From Anodontia alba (taxonomy: Eukaryota > Mollusca > Bivalvia > Lucinida > Lucinidae): DNA of 64,000 bases. Where the stretch lies: the NCBI GenBank assembly GCA_964016985.1, contig OZ024826.1, positions 42,849,796-42,913,795 of the forward strand, in the 5' to 3' direction. Made by a program: the position numbers and the translations under genes. Position 1 is the stretch's first letter; every line of letters starts with the position of its first letter. Below the pieces are notes generated by a model. It was not told the origin of the DNA, ran no database searches, and worked only from the letters and a program-made list of their open reading frames with translations. Shown here one piece after another: positions 45,517 to 55,829 of the stretch.

Positions 45517-45750
45517 TAACCCTTAAAGCGCCAATCACAAAAATTGTCGTCTGCTTTGTCTTCTGCCGGTTACTTTAAAAGTCATTGTTGCAAACAGTGT
45601 GGACCCAGATCAGATTGCTCCTTTAGGAGCAGTCCGATCTGGGTCCACATTGTTTGCCTATATGCTAAATGTAAGTTTGAAAAGTTTGCAAGAAGATGCA
45701 GCAGACGACATAAATATCAAGCAAGCAGATAATACTACCAGAACTTAAGG
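45517..45750. mobile_element. MITE P4 (TTAACCCTTAAAGCGCCAA end, core-2)
   Basis: Left end TTAACCCTTAAAGCGCCAA, AATTGTCGTCTGCTTTGTCT, core-2 hairpin with GGACCCAGATCAGATTGCTC and CCGATCTGGGTCCACATTGT, then GCAAGAAGATGCAGCAGACG. The right end is worn (AACTTAAGGTG). Better copy at 57872-58118; diverged copy at 52457-52681. Confidence 0.82.
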
Positions 45751-45941
45751 TGACCTGATGGATGGTCAGGGGCAATTCGGTTTAACCCATTCCAAAGCAC
45801 TGGCGTAAGGAAAGTTATGATTTATAATATTCTTGAAACTTGAGGCTAAAAATGGTATTACTGCGCTTTTTTGAAGAAAAAAAATAATATTGTTAGAATT
45901 AACTGGCAAATATTTACAGACAATGTATGACCTAGCTGCTT

Positions 45942-46048
45942 CCCAGTGGGCACACAACGTTAAATGACGTCGTATCAACGTCGATGCGACGTGATCACAT
46001 CGCATCGACTTTGATACAATGTCATTTTGATATTGTGTGTCTGCTGGG
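45942..46048. repeat. CCCAGTGGGCACACAACG palindromic element
   Basis: Ends CCCAGTGGGCACACAACG and TATTGTGTGTCTGCTGGG. Interior ATCAACGTCGATGCGACG faces CGCATCGACTTTGAT. Confidence 0.75.
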
Positions 46049-46299
46049 TATGTATTTACATTGACCAATGAATGCTCAGTATGTTATATTTCATAGTGGC
46101 TCCTTACGACCGTCAATTTTACTGATATGGTGAAAGTGTGTGAAAATGAAAAAAAGGGGTGTGGGGTGGGGGGAGTAAAAAGTACACATGTTTGGTTAGT
46201 TAAAACAAATAAACTACCTACCTGCTTATTTCCATGTGAGGATCAAAAATGAAATGATCATGTCTGAATTATTCGAATTGTTGTGGTAATATTAGAACA

Positions 46300-46540
46300 A
46301 AAAGATCAGCAACGTGCGAAAACGTACCTTCTGATATATGCGCAAACGAAGACTCAAATCAGCCTGCGCATTTGCGCAGTTTGATCAGTCTTCGTTCTCG
46401 GTGTAATGAAACTTTGCTTCCTTGGCTATACAAAATACGCCCAGTGAAGATTCTGGTCAGACTGCGCGAATGCGCAGGCTGATCTGAATCTTCGCTGGGC
46501 GCACATGTCCGATGGTACGTTACCGGACATTTCGGATCAT
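46300..46540. mobile_element. MITE P2
   Basis: GCAACGTGCGAAAACGTACC left end; TACGTTACCGGACATTTCGG right end. Two hairpin modules with GCCTGCGCATTTGCGCAG and ACTGCGCGAATGCGCAGG. Confidence 0.78.
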
Positions 46541-46656
46541 ATAATCAGTGTTTGAGAAATAGTAGACGCTTAGGATAAAAACATTGAACATGAACTCTGT
46601 CTACGTTAGTTTTGCATTACATTTACAGTATCTTGTATTAATTTGACATGGTATCT

Positions 46657-46869
46657 TAACCCTTGTCCTGCTGAACCCGGATATATATTGTTCTGCAAAC
46701 AGTGTAGATCCAGATCAGTTGGCATCTGAAGAAGCCAACTGATCTGGATCTGCACTGTTTGCCATCAAGTATGCAAATTTATAGCAACAATCTGGATCAA
46801 GTAACCTGATTGGCTGAAAATTAGAAGTGGGCGTGGCATCTTAATTTATTCAGCAGGACAAAGATTAAC
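46657..46869. mobile_element. MITE P3 (cleanest copy)
   Basis: Ends TTAACCCTTGTCCTGCTGAA and TTCAGCAGGACAAAGATTAA. Core-2 hairpin AGTGTAGATCCAGATCAGTT with apex GGCATCTGAAGAAGCC, then AAATTAGAAGTGGGCGTGGC. Confidence 0.92.
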
Positions 46870-47820
46870 TACTCTGTATACTAAATCAGAGGATAAAATT
46901 TAGTGATACTTTTCGTATTTGTCACAGAAAAAAAAGGCTTGAAATGTTCATTCGAATCCTTCGAAGACGATTAAATGAATGTCAAGTATTACTTTAAGTA
47001 AATAAAAATAAAAGCAAAAATACTTTTAAATATCTCCTTGTTAATAATCGACAAGTTAACCTTTAAGTTTTCAGCTCCGGAGCCTCTCTAACGTGTTGGC
47101 GCGGTATTAAATTCCGCATTATCACAGCACCCGCTCCACCAACACACACACATTTTAAATGGGAACGGTATTTAATTAAAAAATATGTTTTCTTGGTAAT
47201 TTCTGAAGTTTTAAACACAACCATAAAAAGAAATACTTCATTTTTTCAGCATTCAGGCATATTTCCCTTCTTCCTAAGGAATTCACGGGATGGGTTTGGT
47301 AGGACACTGGACAGGCCTCACAACAGTCTTCAGTCCCTCTATTTGCTCGCACGACGGCTGGACAGTTAAAAACTCATTTATAAAAGGCGAAAACCATTAT
47401 GAAACTGCAAATAGGTTTATCTAGATCTTCGCTGTTTAGAAATATATTTAAGCTATCTTGCTTGACTCGGCCAAAATTATGCAACCAGGACCCAGTTGTT
47501 CAAAACTTAACACTATTTAATTGTACTCCTTAAAATAGATTTAAAATCATTTTTTTTTACCCGACAAATGATAATATTTCTGGATCTTTGTCTAACAGAA
47601 ATTACGGTTTTGTTGTATATAATGAATATGTTTGGTTCATCACAATATGCAAAAAGAAATTAAAAAAAAATGGGGGAAATGCAAATCAGCTTAATTTGGA
47701 TATTTATTTGTTTATTTTATTGAAAATGACGTGCCGTTTGATTTCCTTGGTCAATAAAATCATGTTGGCAACAACCTTCAGGAAATTTTGGTGTATGAGT
47801 GTACTATGGGTCGATTGTAA
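46870..47820. other. Non-coding spacer upstream of the Gmr1-like element
   Basis: No gene seen. A P7 terminus (GGACCCAGTTGTTCAAAACT) lies near 47489. I could not find a 5' LTR or gag similarity for the element that follows. Confidence 0.4.
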
Positions 47821-47946
47821 ACAGTCAAAATTGATACTCTGCCTTTTTCTAAGAAGCTTTCTTCTGGGACAAGTGTCCTTATTCAGGGTGTAGAGTGTGG
47901 ATTTGTTAATGTTCCTCTTCAAAACATTTATTTATCCTCAGACTTT

Positions 47947-48365
47947 TTGACTGGTTTAGTGGCTGTCGGTATTCGACCATCTTTACCTTTTAAAGGTGTT
48001 CACTTACTGTTAGGCAATGACTTAGCGGGAGATAAGGTTGTGGTAAACTCACTTTTGACTAACATGCCTTGTATTGATCAGCCATCTGATTACATTGAAC
48101 AGGAAATCCCTGATCTTTACCCATCGTGTGCCGTTACAAGGGCCATGGCTAAGCAAGCAAAACAAAATGATGCGGACATTGATTTAACTGATACATTTTT
48201 GGGTCAGTCTTTTAAACATGAGAGTACAAATTCTCTTTCATCCAGCCTGTCTGACAAGCAGACAGACTTAAGTTACAAGTCAAAGTCCAGTCTTTACTAT
48301 TCAATATTAAATGACCAAGGTCAAGGTCATGACTTGGTGTCAAGGTCACAGCTTTGTAAGGAATT
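47947..48365 (+). CDS. Gmr1-like pol: protease end and linker (fragment)
   Basis: GLVAVGIRPSLPFKGVHLLL, then GNDLAGDKVVVNSLLTNMP, typical of the segment after a retropepsin core, then IPDLYPSCAVTRAMAKQAKQ. The frame extends back to LSSGTSVLIQGVECG at about 47857, before which similarity fades. It shifts frame near 48365 and continues as NDPEISPLLERAFDE. Confidence 0.7.
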
Positions 48366-48452
48366 AATGATCCTGAAATTTCGCCTTTACTTGAAAGGGC
48401 TTTTGATGAGAAAGAAATAGATCTAGTCTGTTTTTATGTCAAAAATGGCATT

Positions 48453-48776
48453 TTGATGAGAAAATGGCGTCCTCCTGATGTCTCAGCAGAAGATGAGTGG
48501 ACTGTTAACCACCAAAGAGTGGTTCCGAGGGTTTATCGCCCTGAAATTTTGAACTTGGCCCATGACATTCCCATGTCAGGTCATTTAGGTGTAAACAAGA
48601 CCTATCACAAAATTCTTAACCATTTTTACTGGCCAGGGTTAAAATCTGACGTTTCTCAGTTTTGTAAATCTTGCCATACTTGTCAGATGGTAGGAAAACC
48701 TAACCAGACAATACCACAATACCAAAAGCTTATTTACAGCCCATACCTGCTTTTGATGAACCTTTTAGCAGGATAA
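48453..48776 (+). CDS. Gmr1-like integrase, zinc-finger part (fragment)
   Basis: VVPRVYRPEILNLAHDIPMS, then GHLGVNKTYHKILNHFYWPG, then FCKSCHTCQMVGKPNQT: the H-H-C-C zinc-binding arrangement. The frame shifts near 48755 just before the catalytic core. Confidence 0.82.
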   Translation: MMRKWRPPDVSAEDEWTVNHQRVVPRVYRPEILNLAHDIPMSGHLGVNKTYHKILNHFYWPGLKSDVSQFCKSCHTCQMVGKPNQTIPQYQKLIYSPYLLLMNLLAG

Positions 48777-48796
48777 TTATAGACGGTGTTGGTCCC

Positions 48797-49117
48797 TTGC
48801 CCAAAACTAAGTCAGGCAATGAATATCTTTTCACTATAATGTGTGCTTCAACACTCTTCCCAGAAGCCAATGCACTTAGGAATATTAAAACTAAGAACAT
48901 TGTTAGGGCTCTAGTAAAGTTTTTCACATTTATAGGCCTCCCAAAGTCTGTTCAGTCGGATCAGGGCTCAAATTTTATGTCTGGAATTTTTCAACTGGTC
49001 ATGCATGAGTTGGGTATTACTCAATATAAATCGTCACCTTACCATCCTGAAAGTCAAGGTGCCCTTGAAAGATTTCATCAGACACTGAAAAAATATGATC
49101 AGGTCATACTGCTTTGA
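48797..49117 (+). CDS. Gmr1-like integrase, catalytic core (fragment)
   Basis: The first D is in IIIDGVGPLPK just upstream, the second in SVQSDQGSNFMS, and the E in HPESQGALERFHQTLK. So the D-D-E triad can be read across the frame change. The frame shifts again near 49100. Confidence 0.82.
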   Translation: MPKTKSGNEYLFTIMCASTLFPEANALRNIKTKNIVRALVKFFTFIGLPKSVQSDQGSNFMSGIFQLVMHELGITQYKSSPYHPESQGALERFHQTLKKYDQVILL

Positions 49118-49850
49118 CACTGAAAAAGATTGGGATGAAGGCATTCATTTGTTGTTGCTTGCCGTTAGGGAATCTGTTAAAAAATCTCTTGGTTTCAGCC
49201 CATTTGAGCTGGTATTTGGCCATACTGTGCGCGGACCTTTGAAACTTTTAAAAGAGAAATTCCTCTCGAATGATGATAGTTCTCTGAACTTACTTCAGTA
49301 TGTATCAGATTTTAAAGACAGACTGTCTAAAGCTTGTGAGGCTGCTCGGACCAATCTTAAGTCAGCACAAAGGAAAATGAAACGTTGGTATGATGAAAAT
49401 GCAAAAGAAAGAAATTTCATGTCTGGAGACAGGGTACTTGCTCTTTTGCCTATTCCTGGCAAACCATTGCAAGCCAGGTATTACGGCCCTTACACTGTAG
49501 ATAAACAGATTAGTGATGTAAATTACATTGTTAACACTCCTGGGAGACGCAAACAAAAACAGTTATGTCATGTTAACATGCTTAAACAATACATAGATAG
49601 GAATAGCTCTTCTGTTACACCAATAAGTGTTGTTAGTTCAGTCCCTCAGGAACAAAGTGAAATGAACTCTGAAGACATAAACATGATCAAATCTGATCCT
49701 GCTTCATCAAAACTCCAGAATTCTGACATTCTAAGGAATCTTGACCAGAAACTTTCACACCTAGATCCAGTCCAAAGAAAGGAACTGAAACAGTTAATTC
49801 ATGAATATGAACACAGATATTCCCACAAGGACTATCAAAATTTATCATGA
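49095..49850 (+). CDS. Gmr1-like integrase C-terminal part (longest open frame)
   Basis: 251 codons. LLAVRESVKKSLGFSPFELV, FGHTVRGPLKLLKEKFL, a basic helix KSAQRKMKRWYDENAKER, then a GPY/F-type segment QARYYGPYTVDKQISDVNYI and CHVNMLKQYIDR. It ends KLSHLDPVQRKELKQLIHEY near the linker leading to RT. No chromodomain is seen. Confidence 0.8.
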   Translation: MIRSYCFDTEKDWDEGIHLLLLAVRESVKKSLGFSPFELVFGHTVRGPLKLLKEKFLSNDDSSLNLLQYVSDFKDRLSKACEAARTNLKSAQRKMKRWYDENAKERNFMSGDRVLALLPIPGKPLQARYYGPYTVDKQISDVNYIVNTPGRRKQKQLCHVNMLKQYIDRNSSSVTPISVVSSVPQEQSEMNSEDINMIKSDPASSKLQNSDILRNLDQKLSHLDPVQRKELKQLIHEYEHRYSHKDYQNLS

Positions 49851-49941
49851 TGTGAATGTTGAGGACTCTTAACCTGTCAAACAACATCCATATAGAAAGA
49901 ATCCAACAAAACAAAAAGATCTTAAGGAGGAAATTCAGTAT

Positions 49942-51126
49942 TTGCTGGACAATGATTTCATTGAACCAAGCCAAAGTGAATGGAGTTCACCTTGCATTCT
50001 TGTGCCAAAACCTGACGGAACATATCGGATGTGCACCGATTACAGGAAGGTCAATAGTTTGAGTAAAACAGACACTTTTCCCATACCAAGAATGGATGAC
50101 TGTATTGACAAAATTGGAAATTCAAAATATATAACTAAATTTGATCTTCTGAAAGGATTTTGGTAAATTCCTCTCACAGAACGAGCCAAAGAGATCTCAG
50201 CATTTGTTACTCCTGATGGATTATAGCACTATAAAGTAATGCCTTTCGGAATGAAAAACTCTCCAGCAACATTTCAACGCTTAATCAACACTATAATAGC
50301 TGGAATTGAGCATTGCGAGGCTTACATCGATGATGCCATCATATACAATGATGAATGGAATCACCATCTTGCAACTATCAAAGCATTCTTTGATTAACTA
50401 AGTGAAGCAAAACTGACAATAAACATTGATAAAAGTGAATTCTGTCATGCAACTTTAACATTTCTAGGACATGTTGTGGGTCATGGTCAGGTTAAACCTA
50501 TAAAAGCTAAAGTTGAAGCTATTTCAGATTTTCCGGTGCCCAAATGCAAAAGACAACTGATGAGGTTTCTTGGTATGGCCGGTTATTACAGAAAATTTTG
50601 TAATAATGTTTCTGTCATTGCTGAGCCACTGACTAATTTACTTAGCAAATGAATGAGGTTTAAGTGGAGCAGTGATTGTCAGAATGCCTTTGATAAACTA
50701 AAAGCGATACTGAGGAGTGAGCAAGTTCTCTTGGCACCAAATTTTAATTAAGATTTTAAGCTAGCTGTATATGCAAGTGATGTTGGTGCGGGTGGTGTAT
50801 TGCTGCAGGAGGATGACAGTGGTGTGGATTATCCAGTTTGTTACTTTTACAAAAAGTTTAACAAACATCAAAAGAATTATCCTACAGTAGAGAACAAATG
50901 TTTGTCTCTCATTCTTGCTCTTCAACATTTTGAAGTTTATCTAACTTCTTCATCCTCACCTATTGTTCTTTTCAGCGATCACAATCCGCTGACTTTCATC
51001 CATAAGATGAAAAACAAGAATCAGAGGTTGCTCAGATGGAGCCTGTTGTTACAGGAATACAATCTTGACATCAGGCATATCCGAGGAAAAGATAATATTA
51101 TTCCTGATGTCTTGTCTAGAGCATGA
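49942..51126 (+). CDS. Gmr1-like RT and RNase H with five stops (fragment)
   Basis: One continuous frame apart from stops. RT: FIEPSQSEWSSPCILVPKPD, YRMCTDYRKVNSLSKTDTFP, KYITKFDLLKGFW, MPFGMKNSPATFQRLINT, then CEAYIDDAIIYND (catalytic Y-I-D-D) and KSEFCHATLTFLGHVVGHGQ. RNase H: FKLAVYASDVGAGGVLLQED, YPTVENKCLSLILALQHFEV, VLFSDHNPLTFIHKM, ending NIIPDVLSRA. Stops at 50164, 50224, 50395, 50650 and 50749. Confidence 0.88.
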
Positions 51127-51252
51127 TGTCTTGATCTGTGGTTTCCTATAACTTGCTGTTTATAAGATAATAATTGCCTTTATCAGTATTTTATTTTATG
51201 ATAATTTTATGGCAAAAGAAAGCTTTATTACATAAATCTTTCTTTTCCTTGA

Positions 51253-51439
51253 AGATTTCTGCTCAGATACATAAATTGTGGGTACGCTTTAGAACCGCCT
51301 TGCCGAGGCGGTTCTAACGAGTACCCACAATTTATGATTTGAGCAGAAATATGAAAAATATCAGAGATTTTTATCTGAAAAATTTCAGTTTTTGGTGGTA
51401 AAATTTTCAGTATATTTGAATAGGCGTGTTTTTGTAATG
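51253..51439 (+). mobile_element. Hairpin MITE P1, core plus right half
   Basis: Begins at TTTCTGCTCAGATACATAAA, just before the core, and ends GGCGTGTTTTTGTAATG. The left third is missing. It lies immediately 3' of the Gmr1-like remnant. Confidence 0.87.
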
Positions 51440-51841
51440 TAAAAAAAACCCTGTTTTGCTTTATGTTCTATTAAAGTTTACAACAAAAGCACAGACTAAC
51501 CTGCGCATCCACGCACTTTGATCAGTGCCTCTGTTGTTCACTGCTTAGATATGATAATGCCACTGTTTTCTATGTCTAAAGTTTCAATAGTCTACTACAC
51601 CTAGTCTCTGTAGCTGAGCCGGAAGCTGAGCAGTCCTGTTTGAGTCTTACCTTGTCGAAACGTCCTGGACAGCTTTTCTCATGACATGGCGAATACGAGT
51701 TTGTACGAGATAAGGCATCATCGTTAAGCAGTTGTATTTGAATATTTGAAAGCTTATTATGTTAAAGCTTTGCCATCTCCTCCTGAAACCCTTGTCTTTG
51801 TCCCCGTGACAACTGGTTATATCCTCATATCAAAGAATATA

Positions 51842-51982
51842 TGCCGGCCTCGGTAGCTCAGTTGGATGCTCCGTCCGACTGGAGTCCAGAAGGTTGCAGG
51901 TTCAATCCCCGCCGAGGTCGGCAATATTCTTTCGTGGAGATTGATCATGAAATATTTTCTACCTCAACTCAAACAAACAAAG
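51842..51982 (+). mobile_element. tRNA-headed SINE, head and body only
   Basis: GCCGGCCTCGGTAGCTCAGT (A box) and GCAGGTTCAATCCCCGCCGA (B box). The outer stem GCCGGCCTCGG/CCGAGGTCGGC is 11 pairs, longer than a tRNA acceptor stem, which argues for a SINE. Body TTCGTGGAGATTGATCATGA matches the copy at 43083. Confidence 0.7.
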
Positions 51983-52233
51983 AATATATTGATGGTCATC
52001 GTTTCGAGCCATGTAGTGCAATGAGTAGTGCACTTTGTACAGTGTATAAACATTGAACAAAGCGATTGAAAAGAATTTTCCGATTATATTAAAAATCTGT
52101 AAAAGTGTGTACAGTATGGAGAGTAATTTCAAGAACCCAAGGATACATTGTCTAATTACACTCAACATACCAGTATTTCATAGAAGATGAAAAGACATTC
52201 CTAAATTATTCCCATTTGCTTCCTAACCTTGCG

Positions 52234-52322
52234 CTATGATTAACCCTCAGTGGGTCGAACTACCTATGTCTCGAACAAATATCCATGGTCTCAAAGATGT
52301 GCGATCCACTGAAGTTCGACTG
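52234..52322. mobile_element. Pogo-type MITE P5 fragment
   Basis: CAGTGGGTCGAACTACC to ATCCACTGAAGTTCGACTGTA matches the right end of the copy at 60081-60439. Confidence 0.6.
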
Positions 52323-52456
52323 TATTCAAAAACAGTGATGGCTGAATGGCAAGCTATGTAGACCTCAATTTTATCTGGGTCAACATTGTTTACTACAGCC
52401 TTTCTCTTTGAATGTTTATTTTAAAAAATAGGTTAAATACGGTATCACGTCTGTCT

Positions 52457-52681
52457 TTAACCCTTAAGATGCCAAACACAACAATTTTCGTCTGCTTTGT
52501 CTTATGTCGGTTACTTTAAAAGTCTTTGTTGCAAACAATGTGGACCTAGATCAGACAGCTCCTCTATCTACTGTTTGCCTGTATGCAAAAAGTATGTTTA
52601 GAAAGTTTGCAAGAAGATGCAGCAGACGACATAAACAGACGACATTTTCACATGCAGGTTTTCTATGCATTTTAAGGGTAA
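52457..52681. mobile_element. MITE P4, diverged
   Basis: TTAACCCTTAAGATGCCAAA, half of core-2 (GTGGACCTAGATCAGACAGC), then GCAAGAAGATGCAGCAGACG and GCATTTTAAGGGTAA. One core-2 arm is lost. Confidence 0.75.
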
Positions 52682-52970
52682 AGTCTGCCTTGCAAAACAT
52701 TTAGCCATCTTGAGGTAAACGTGCAAAATGCACAATTTGTCGTTAGTTTGCGGTTTTTAGCCCATGTTTCTCTGCCTACTTGTTTTGATCTGTCTGACTT
52801 ACCGAATTTATCCTAAATATTGGGACACCTTTGGCACCACACCTTAATCTTTACCATATTTGTCCTAAAATGTTTTTAGGTCTATTTTATACCCGTTGAT
52901 GTATCTAAACTGTTACTGCATGAGTGAAAAAAAATTGTACACCCTGATCAGACGCCGTCTTCTATCTAGG

Positions 52971-53189
52971 CCCCTGTAGCCTTCTGGATAGGAGAGTTGA
53001 CTCTTAATTCATTTTCTCACCGTTGTGGTTCAAGCCATCTCGGGTCACATGTGAGAAAGCCAAGTTCTGCTTACGGATGGTCAGGTGATTTTTCCCGGGT
53101 TCTCCGGTTTTCGCCCTTTGATGAACGATCGGCTCAATATAAGTGTAATATTCTTGAAAGGGCCGTTAAACCCAAATAAAAAATAAAAA
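52971..53189 (+). repeat. SINE-like repeat with GGGCCGTTAAACCC tail
   Basis: A conserved-looking block (CACCGTTGTGGTTCAAGCCA, TCTCGGGTCACATGTGAGAA, TTTTCCCGGGTTCTCCGGTT) ends GAAAGGGCCGTTAAACCCAA and an A-rich tail, like the 3' domain of mollusc SINEs. No pol III head is visible. Confidence 0.55.
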
Positions 53190-53416
53190 TCTTTTATATA
53201 GTAAAACTAGGGTTTACAGGGGTATACATTATTTTCTTATTAAAACATAGATTGTGGGTACTTGTTAGAACCGCCTCGTTGAGGCGGTTCTAACGAGTAC
53301 CCTCAATCTTTGTTTTGAGCAGAAATATGAAAAGTATGTGATTCTTTTATCAGGAAATTTTCCTTTTTCTGGTTGTAAAATTTTCAATATATATGAATAA
53401 GCGTGTTTTCGTAATG
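53190..53416 (+). mobile_element. Hairpin MITE P1, left end missing
   Basis: Begins at TTTTATATAGTAAAACTAGG abutting the SINE A-tail; ends AAGCGTGTTTTCGTAATG. Core apex GCCTCGTTGAGGC. Confidence 0.88.
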
Positions 53417-53599
53417 TATTTGTATATTTCTTGTGTTCTGGCTTCAGATCGCCATTGGACTTTGCTTTGTTCCATCATAGTGTTTGTGATTATGTGTTTC
53501 ACTGTGGGGTTTCACTGACTGGGCAGAGGATCCCAATGCGGACCGAACATAGGTAATTTAGCTGCATTAAAATCAAGGGCATGGTTTCTCGCGAGTAAA

Positions 53600-53868
53600 C
53601 ATCACGAACACACGCCTATATAATTTTCACCCTTGTAAAACCCAACTTTTATATAGTTAAACTCGGGTTTACAGGGGTATACATTATTTTTCTTATTTTG
53701 AAAAAAAAAAAAACACATAGATTATGGGTACTCGTTACCTCGGCAAGGCGGTTCTAACAAGTACCCACAGTCTATGTTTTGAGAAGAAATATGAAAAATA
53801 TCAGATTTTTTATCTGAAAATTTTCCTTTTTTTGGTTATAAAATTTGAATAGAAATGTTCTCGTAAAG
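53600..53868 (+). mobile_element. Hairpin MITE P1, core damaged
   Basis: Starts CATCACGAACACACGCC. Right end AGAAATGTTCTCGTAAAG. The first arm lacks part of the TAGAACCG region (TACTCGTTACCTCGGC). Confidence 0.87.
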
Positions 53869-53888
53869 ATTCGTTTAAGCCACACATC

Positions 53889-53993
<105 letters not shown>

Positions 53994-54239
53994 GATCCAA
54001 AGAAGTTTTTTCTACTGACCGTTTCAAGATGGTTCCCCTACTGCAGTCTTCATCATTCGTGCGTTGGTAGTTTCAGATGTAGCGTTTGTTTTTGTTAGTG
54101 CTTGTTCCTGATCTCTTCTTCATTTGGTGTTTTGGGAAGGCTGTGCTTCGTGACTGTGACATTTCCTGGGTACCCACTTACATTTGGGCTGGTAAATATT
54201 CATTCCTGCAGGTATCTTTTAGGACACCGGGTTCAATAC

Positions 54240-54930
54240 CATTATGAGAAACGTACCCTAGTGAATAACCCACACTACAACAATTTATCAAGTAAAGCCT
54301 TGTATGCAAATCTAGCAAGTAAAAACATCCAGTCAGCATGTTTGGGTAAGATTACGGATCGTCTCAAAAGCGATACCATTTTTGCTAATTTTCAACATAG
54401 TTATGGAAATTAGCTCAGTTTTGATTTAAGATGAGAAATTACGAAAACCTGCTCTGGAGTATTTATTGATACTCAGACATTTGACGTATGTACACAATTT
54501 CTTTAAAATTCTGAAATAAAAAAATGGAAGTCACCACAGTATATGGTAGAGGGTTCATCTCAAAATATTTTATTTTGGTTACTATGGTTGCAGTACTTCA
54601 TATTTAGATGATGTCTATATTTAATATAATTTGAAATGATTAACTCTCTTAAAAACTTATTGTTAGTTTTCACCAATATCCAACTTAATATGCATCGTAG
54701 CATTGACATTTGTAAAACTAATATAGTCTGGCACACGCGTTCTCAAACGTCAGTATGGACATTAAGATGATCTATTGATAAAAACGTGTTTTTAAATACC
54801 GTAACCTTAAATTGTTTATCGAACTTTCTTTCCATCACTGTTTTTATTCTTTCTAATTTACTGAGTCATTTAATGTCAATTGAAACAGCTGAACTTGAAG
54901 AAATACAATGGTGCGCAAAACATGTGCCAT
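54240..54930. other. Spacer, no gene seen
   Basis: A 103-codon frame at 54102-54413 starts in an R12 copy and has no recognisable domain or splice context. Confidence 0.4.
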
Positions 54931-54931
54931 G

Positions 54932-55155
54932 CCAGTAAGCATTCTTTATAAATCTATAGCGGGCCACTATTGGCCCGTCAGTTACCCTGACGGGCCGATA
55001 ACGGCCCTCTATAGATTTATAAAGAATGCTAGCTGGGATGACATGTGCCATCCCACTAAGCATTCTTTATAAATCTATAGCGAGCCGTTATTGGCCCATC
55101 AGCTACCCTGACGGGCCGATAACGGCCCACTATATTTATAAAGAATGCTAGCTGG
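54932..55155. repeat. Two P9 palindromes in direct tandem
   Basis: Copies 54932-55038 and 55050-55155, each AAGCATTCTTTATAAATCTA, a CGGGCC/GGCCCG-rich centre, then TTTATAAAGAATGCTAGCTG. The phrase ACATGTGCCAT precedes both copies, so the unit was duplicated with its flank. Confidence 0.85.
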
Positions 55156-55194
55156 GATGACACCGAAGGCGGTATCCTTAACCTGGCCGCTCCA

Positions 55195-55400
55195 TGTGAA
55201 AACTTGGCTTCGTTTAATTGCGGACAGCGAAGGCCCAGATCAGCCTTTGAATCCGCGCAGTCTAGTCAAGACCTTCACTGCCCGCTAACAGGATCATTTG
55301 ATACTACATAATATATGAATGGAGAGCAAAGGCCCAGATGATACTTTGCGCATGCGCTGGATGATCTGAATATGTGCATGTTCGGCAAGGTTTCGCTTGA
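55195..55400. mobile_element. MITE P2b (GCCGCxCCA.GxGAAAAC type end)
   Basis: GGCCGCTCCATGTGAAAAC, hairpin GCCCAGATCAGCC facing GTCTAGTCAAGACC, then TTTGCGCATGCGCTGGATGA; the right end GGTTTCGCTTGACGCGGC is inverted to the left. Best partner at 63282-63500. Confidence 0.6.
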
Positions 55401-55679
55401 CGCGGCTGAAAATGATGTGTGCTACCTCTTGATCCCTATTGCCTTTTTTACTCTGTCAACTCTGAAAAAATCAGTTTATGTACAAAGTACTTAACCCATT
55501 ATAGACTAATGGACTCCCCCACACTATATATTGAAAGATTCTAATTTCGATTAGAGGTATGTCAGGCTATGAGATTAAGACATTCCTAGAAAAAAAACAG
55601 TGGAGACCCTGATCAGACTGTTAAGGGGCAAAGTTTGTCTGTACTGGCAACACAGTTTCGTTCTCTTTATATTTTAGAT

Positions 55680-55829
55680 TTATTTATTTCGATAAAGAAT
55701 TGCGTCGGTTGCCTCTTGGTCGCTGATTCTATTCAGTTTTCCTTTAGCTGGTCTTATAATTATCATAGGATACCCTTTCCGAACATTGAGTTCAATAGTC
55801 TTGCCTTCAGCTGTACCGATTATTGAAGT
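55680..55829 (-). CDS. Gene B exon 4 (terminal)
   Basis: Acceptor GTACATTTCAG. TSIIGTAEGKTIELNVRKGY, then PMIIIRPAKGKLNRISDQEA, then TDAILYRNK and TAA. 15 of the first 26 residues match gene A. Confidence 0.85.
   Translation of the reverse strand, partial: TSIIGTAEGKTIELNVRKGYPMIIIRPAKGKLNRISDQEATDAILYRNK

Larger units (their letters stand above)
47821..51129 (+). pseudogene. Ty3-type LTR retrotransposon pol with integrase before RT (Gmr1-like)
   Basis: On one strand, without rearranged gaps, the order is protease-end/linker (47857-48365), integrase (about 48420-49850), reverse transcriptase and RNase H (about 49865-51126). Ordinary Ty3/gypsy elements place integrase last. The Gmr1 group is known for PR-INT-RT-RH order, and the RT here is Ty3-like in sequence, not copia-like. 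The protease active site, gag and LTRs are not found, so it is 5' truncated. At least four frameshifts (near 48365, 48755, 49100 and 49850) and five in-frame stops in RT/RH (50164, 50224, 50395, 50650, 50749) make it inactive. Confidence 0.85.

Noticed and set aside
51842..51918. Possible functional tRNA gene
   Set aside because: A and B boxes are present, but the outer stem is 11 pairs and the downstream body matches the SINE at 43083-43392, so a SINE is more likely.
54102..54413. 103-codon plus-strand frame
   Set aside because: It starts within an R12 repeat copy and shows no recognised motif.
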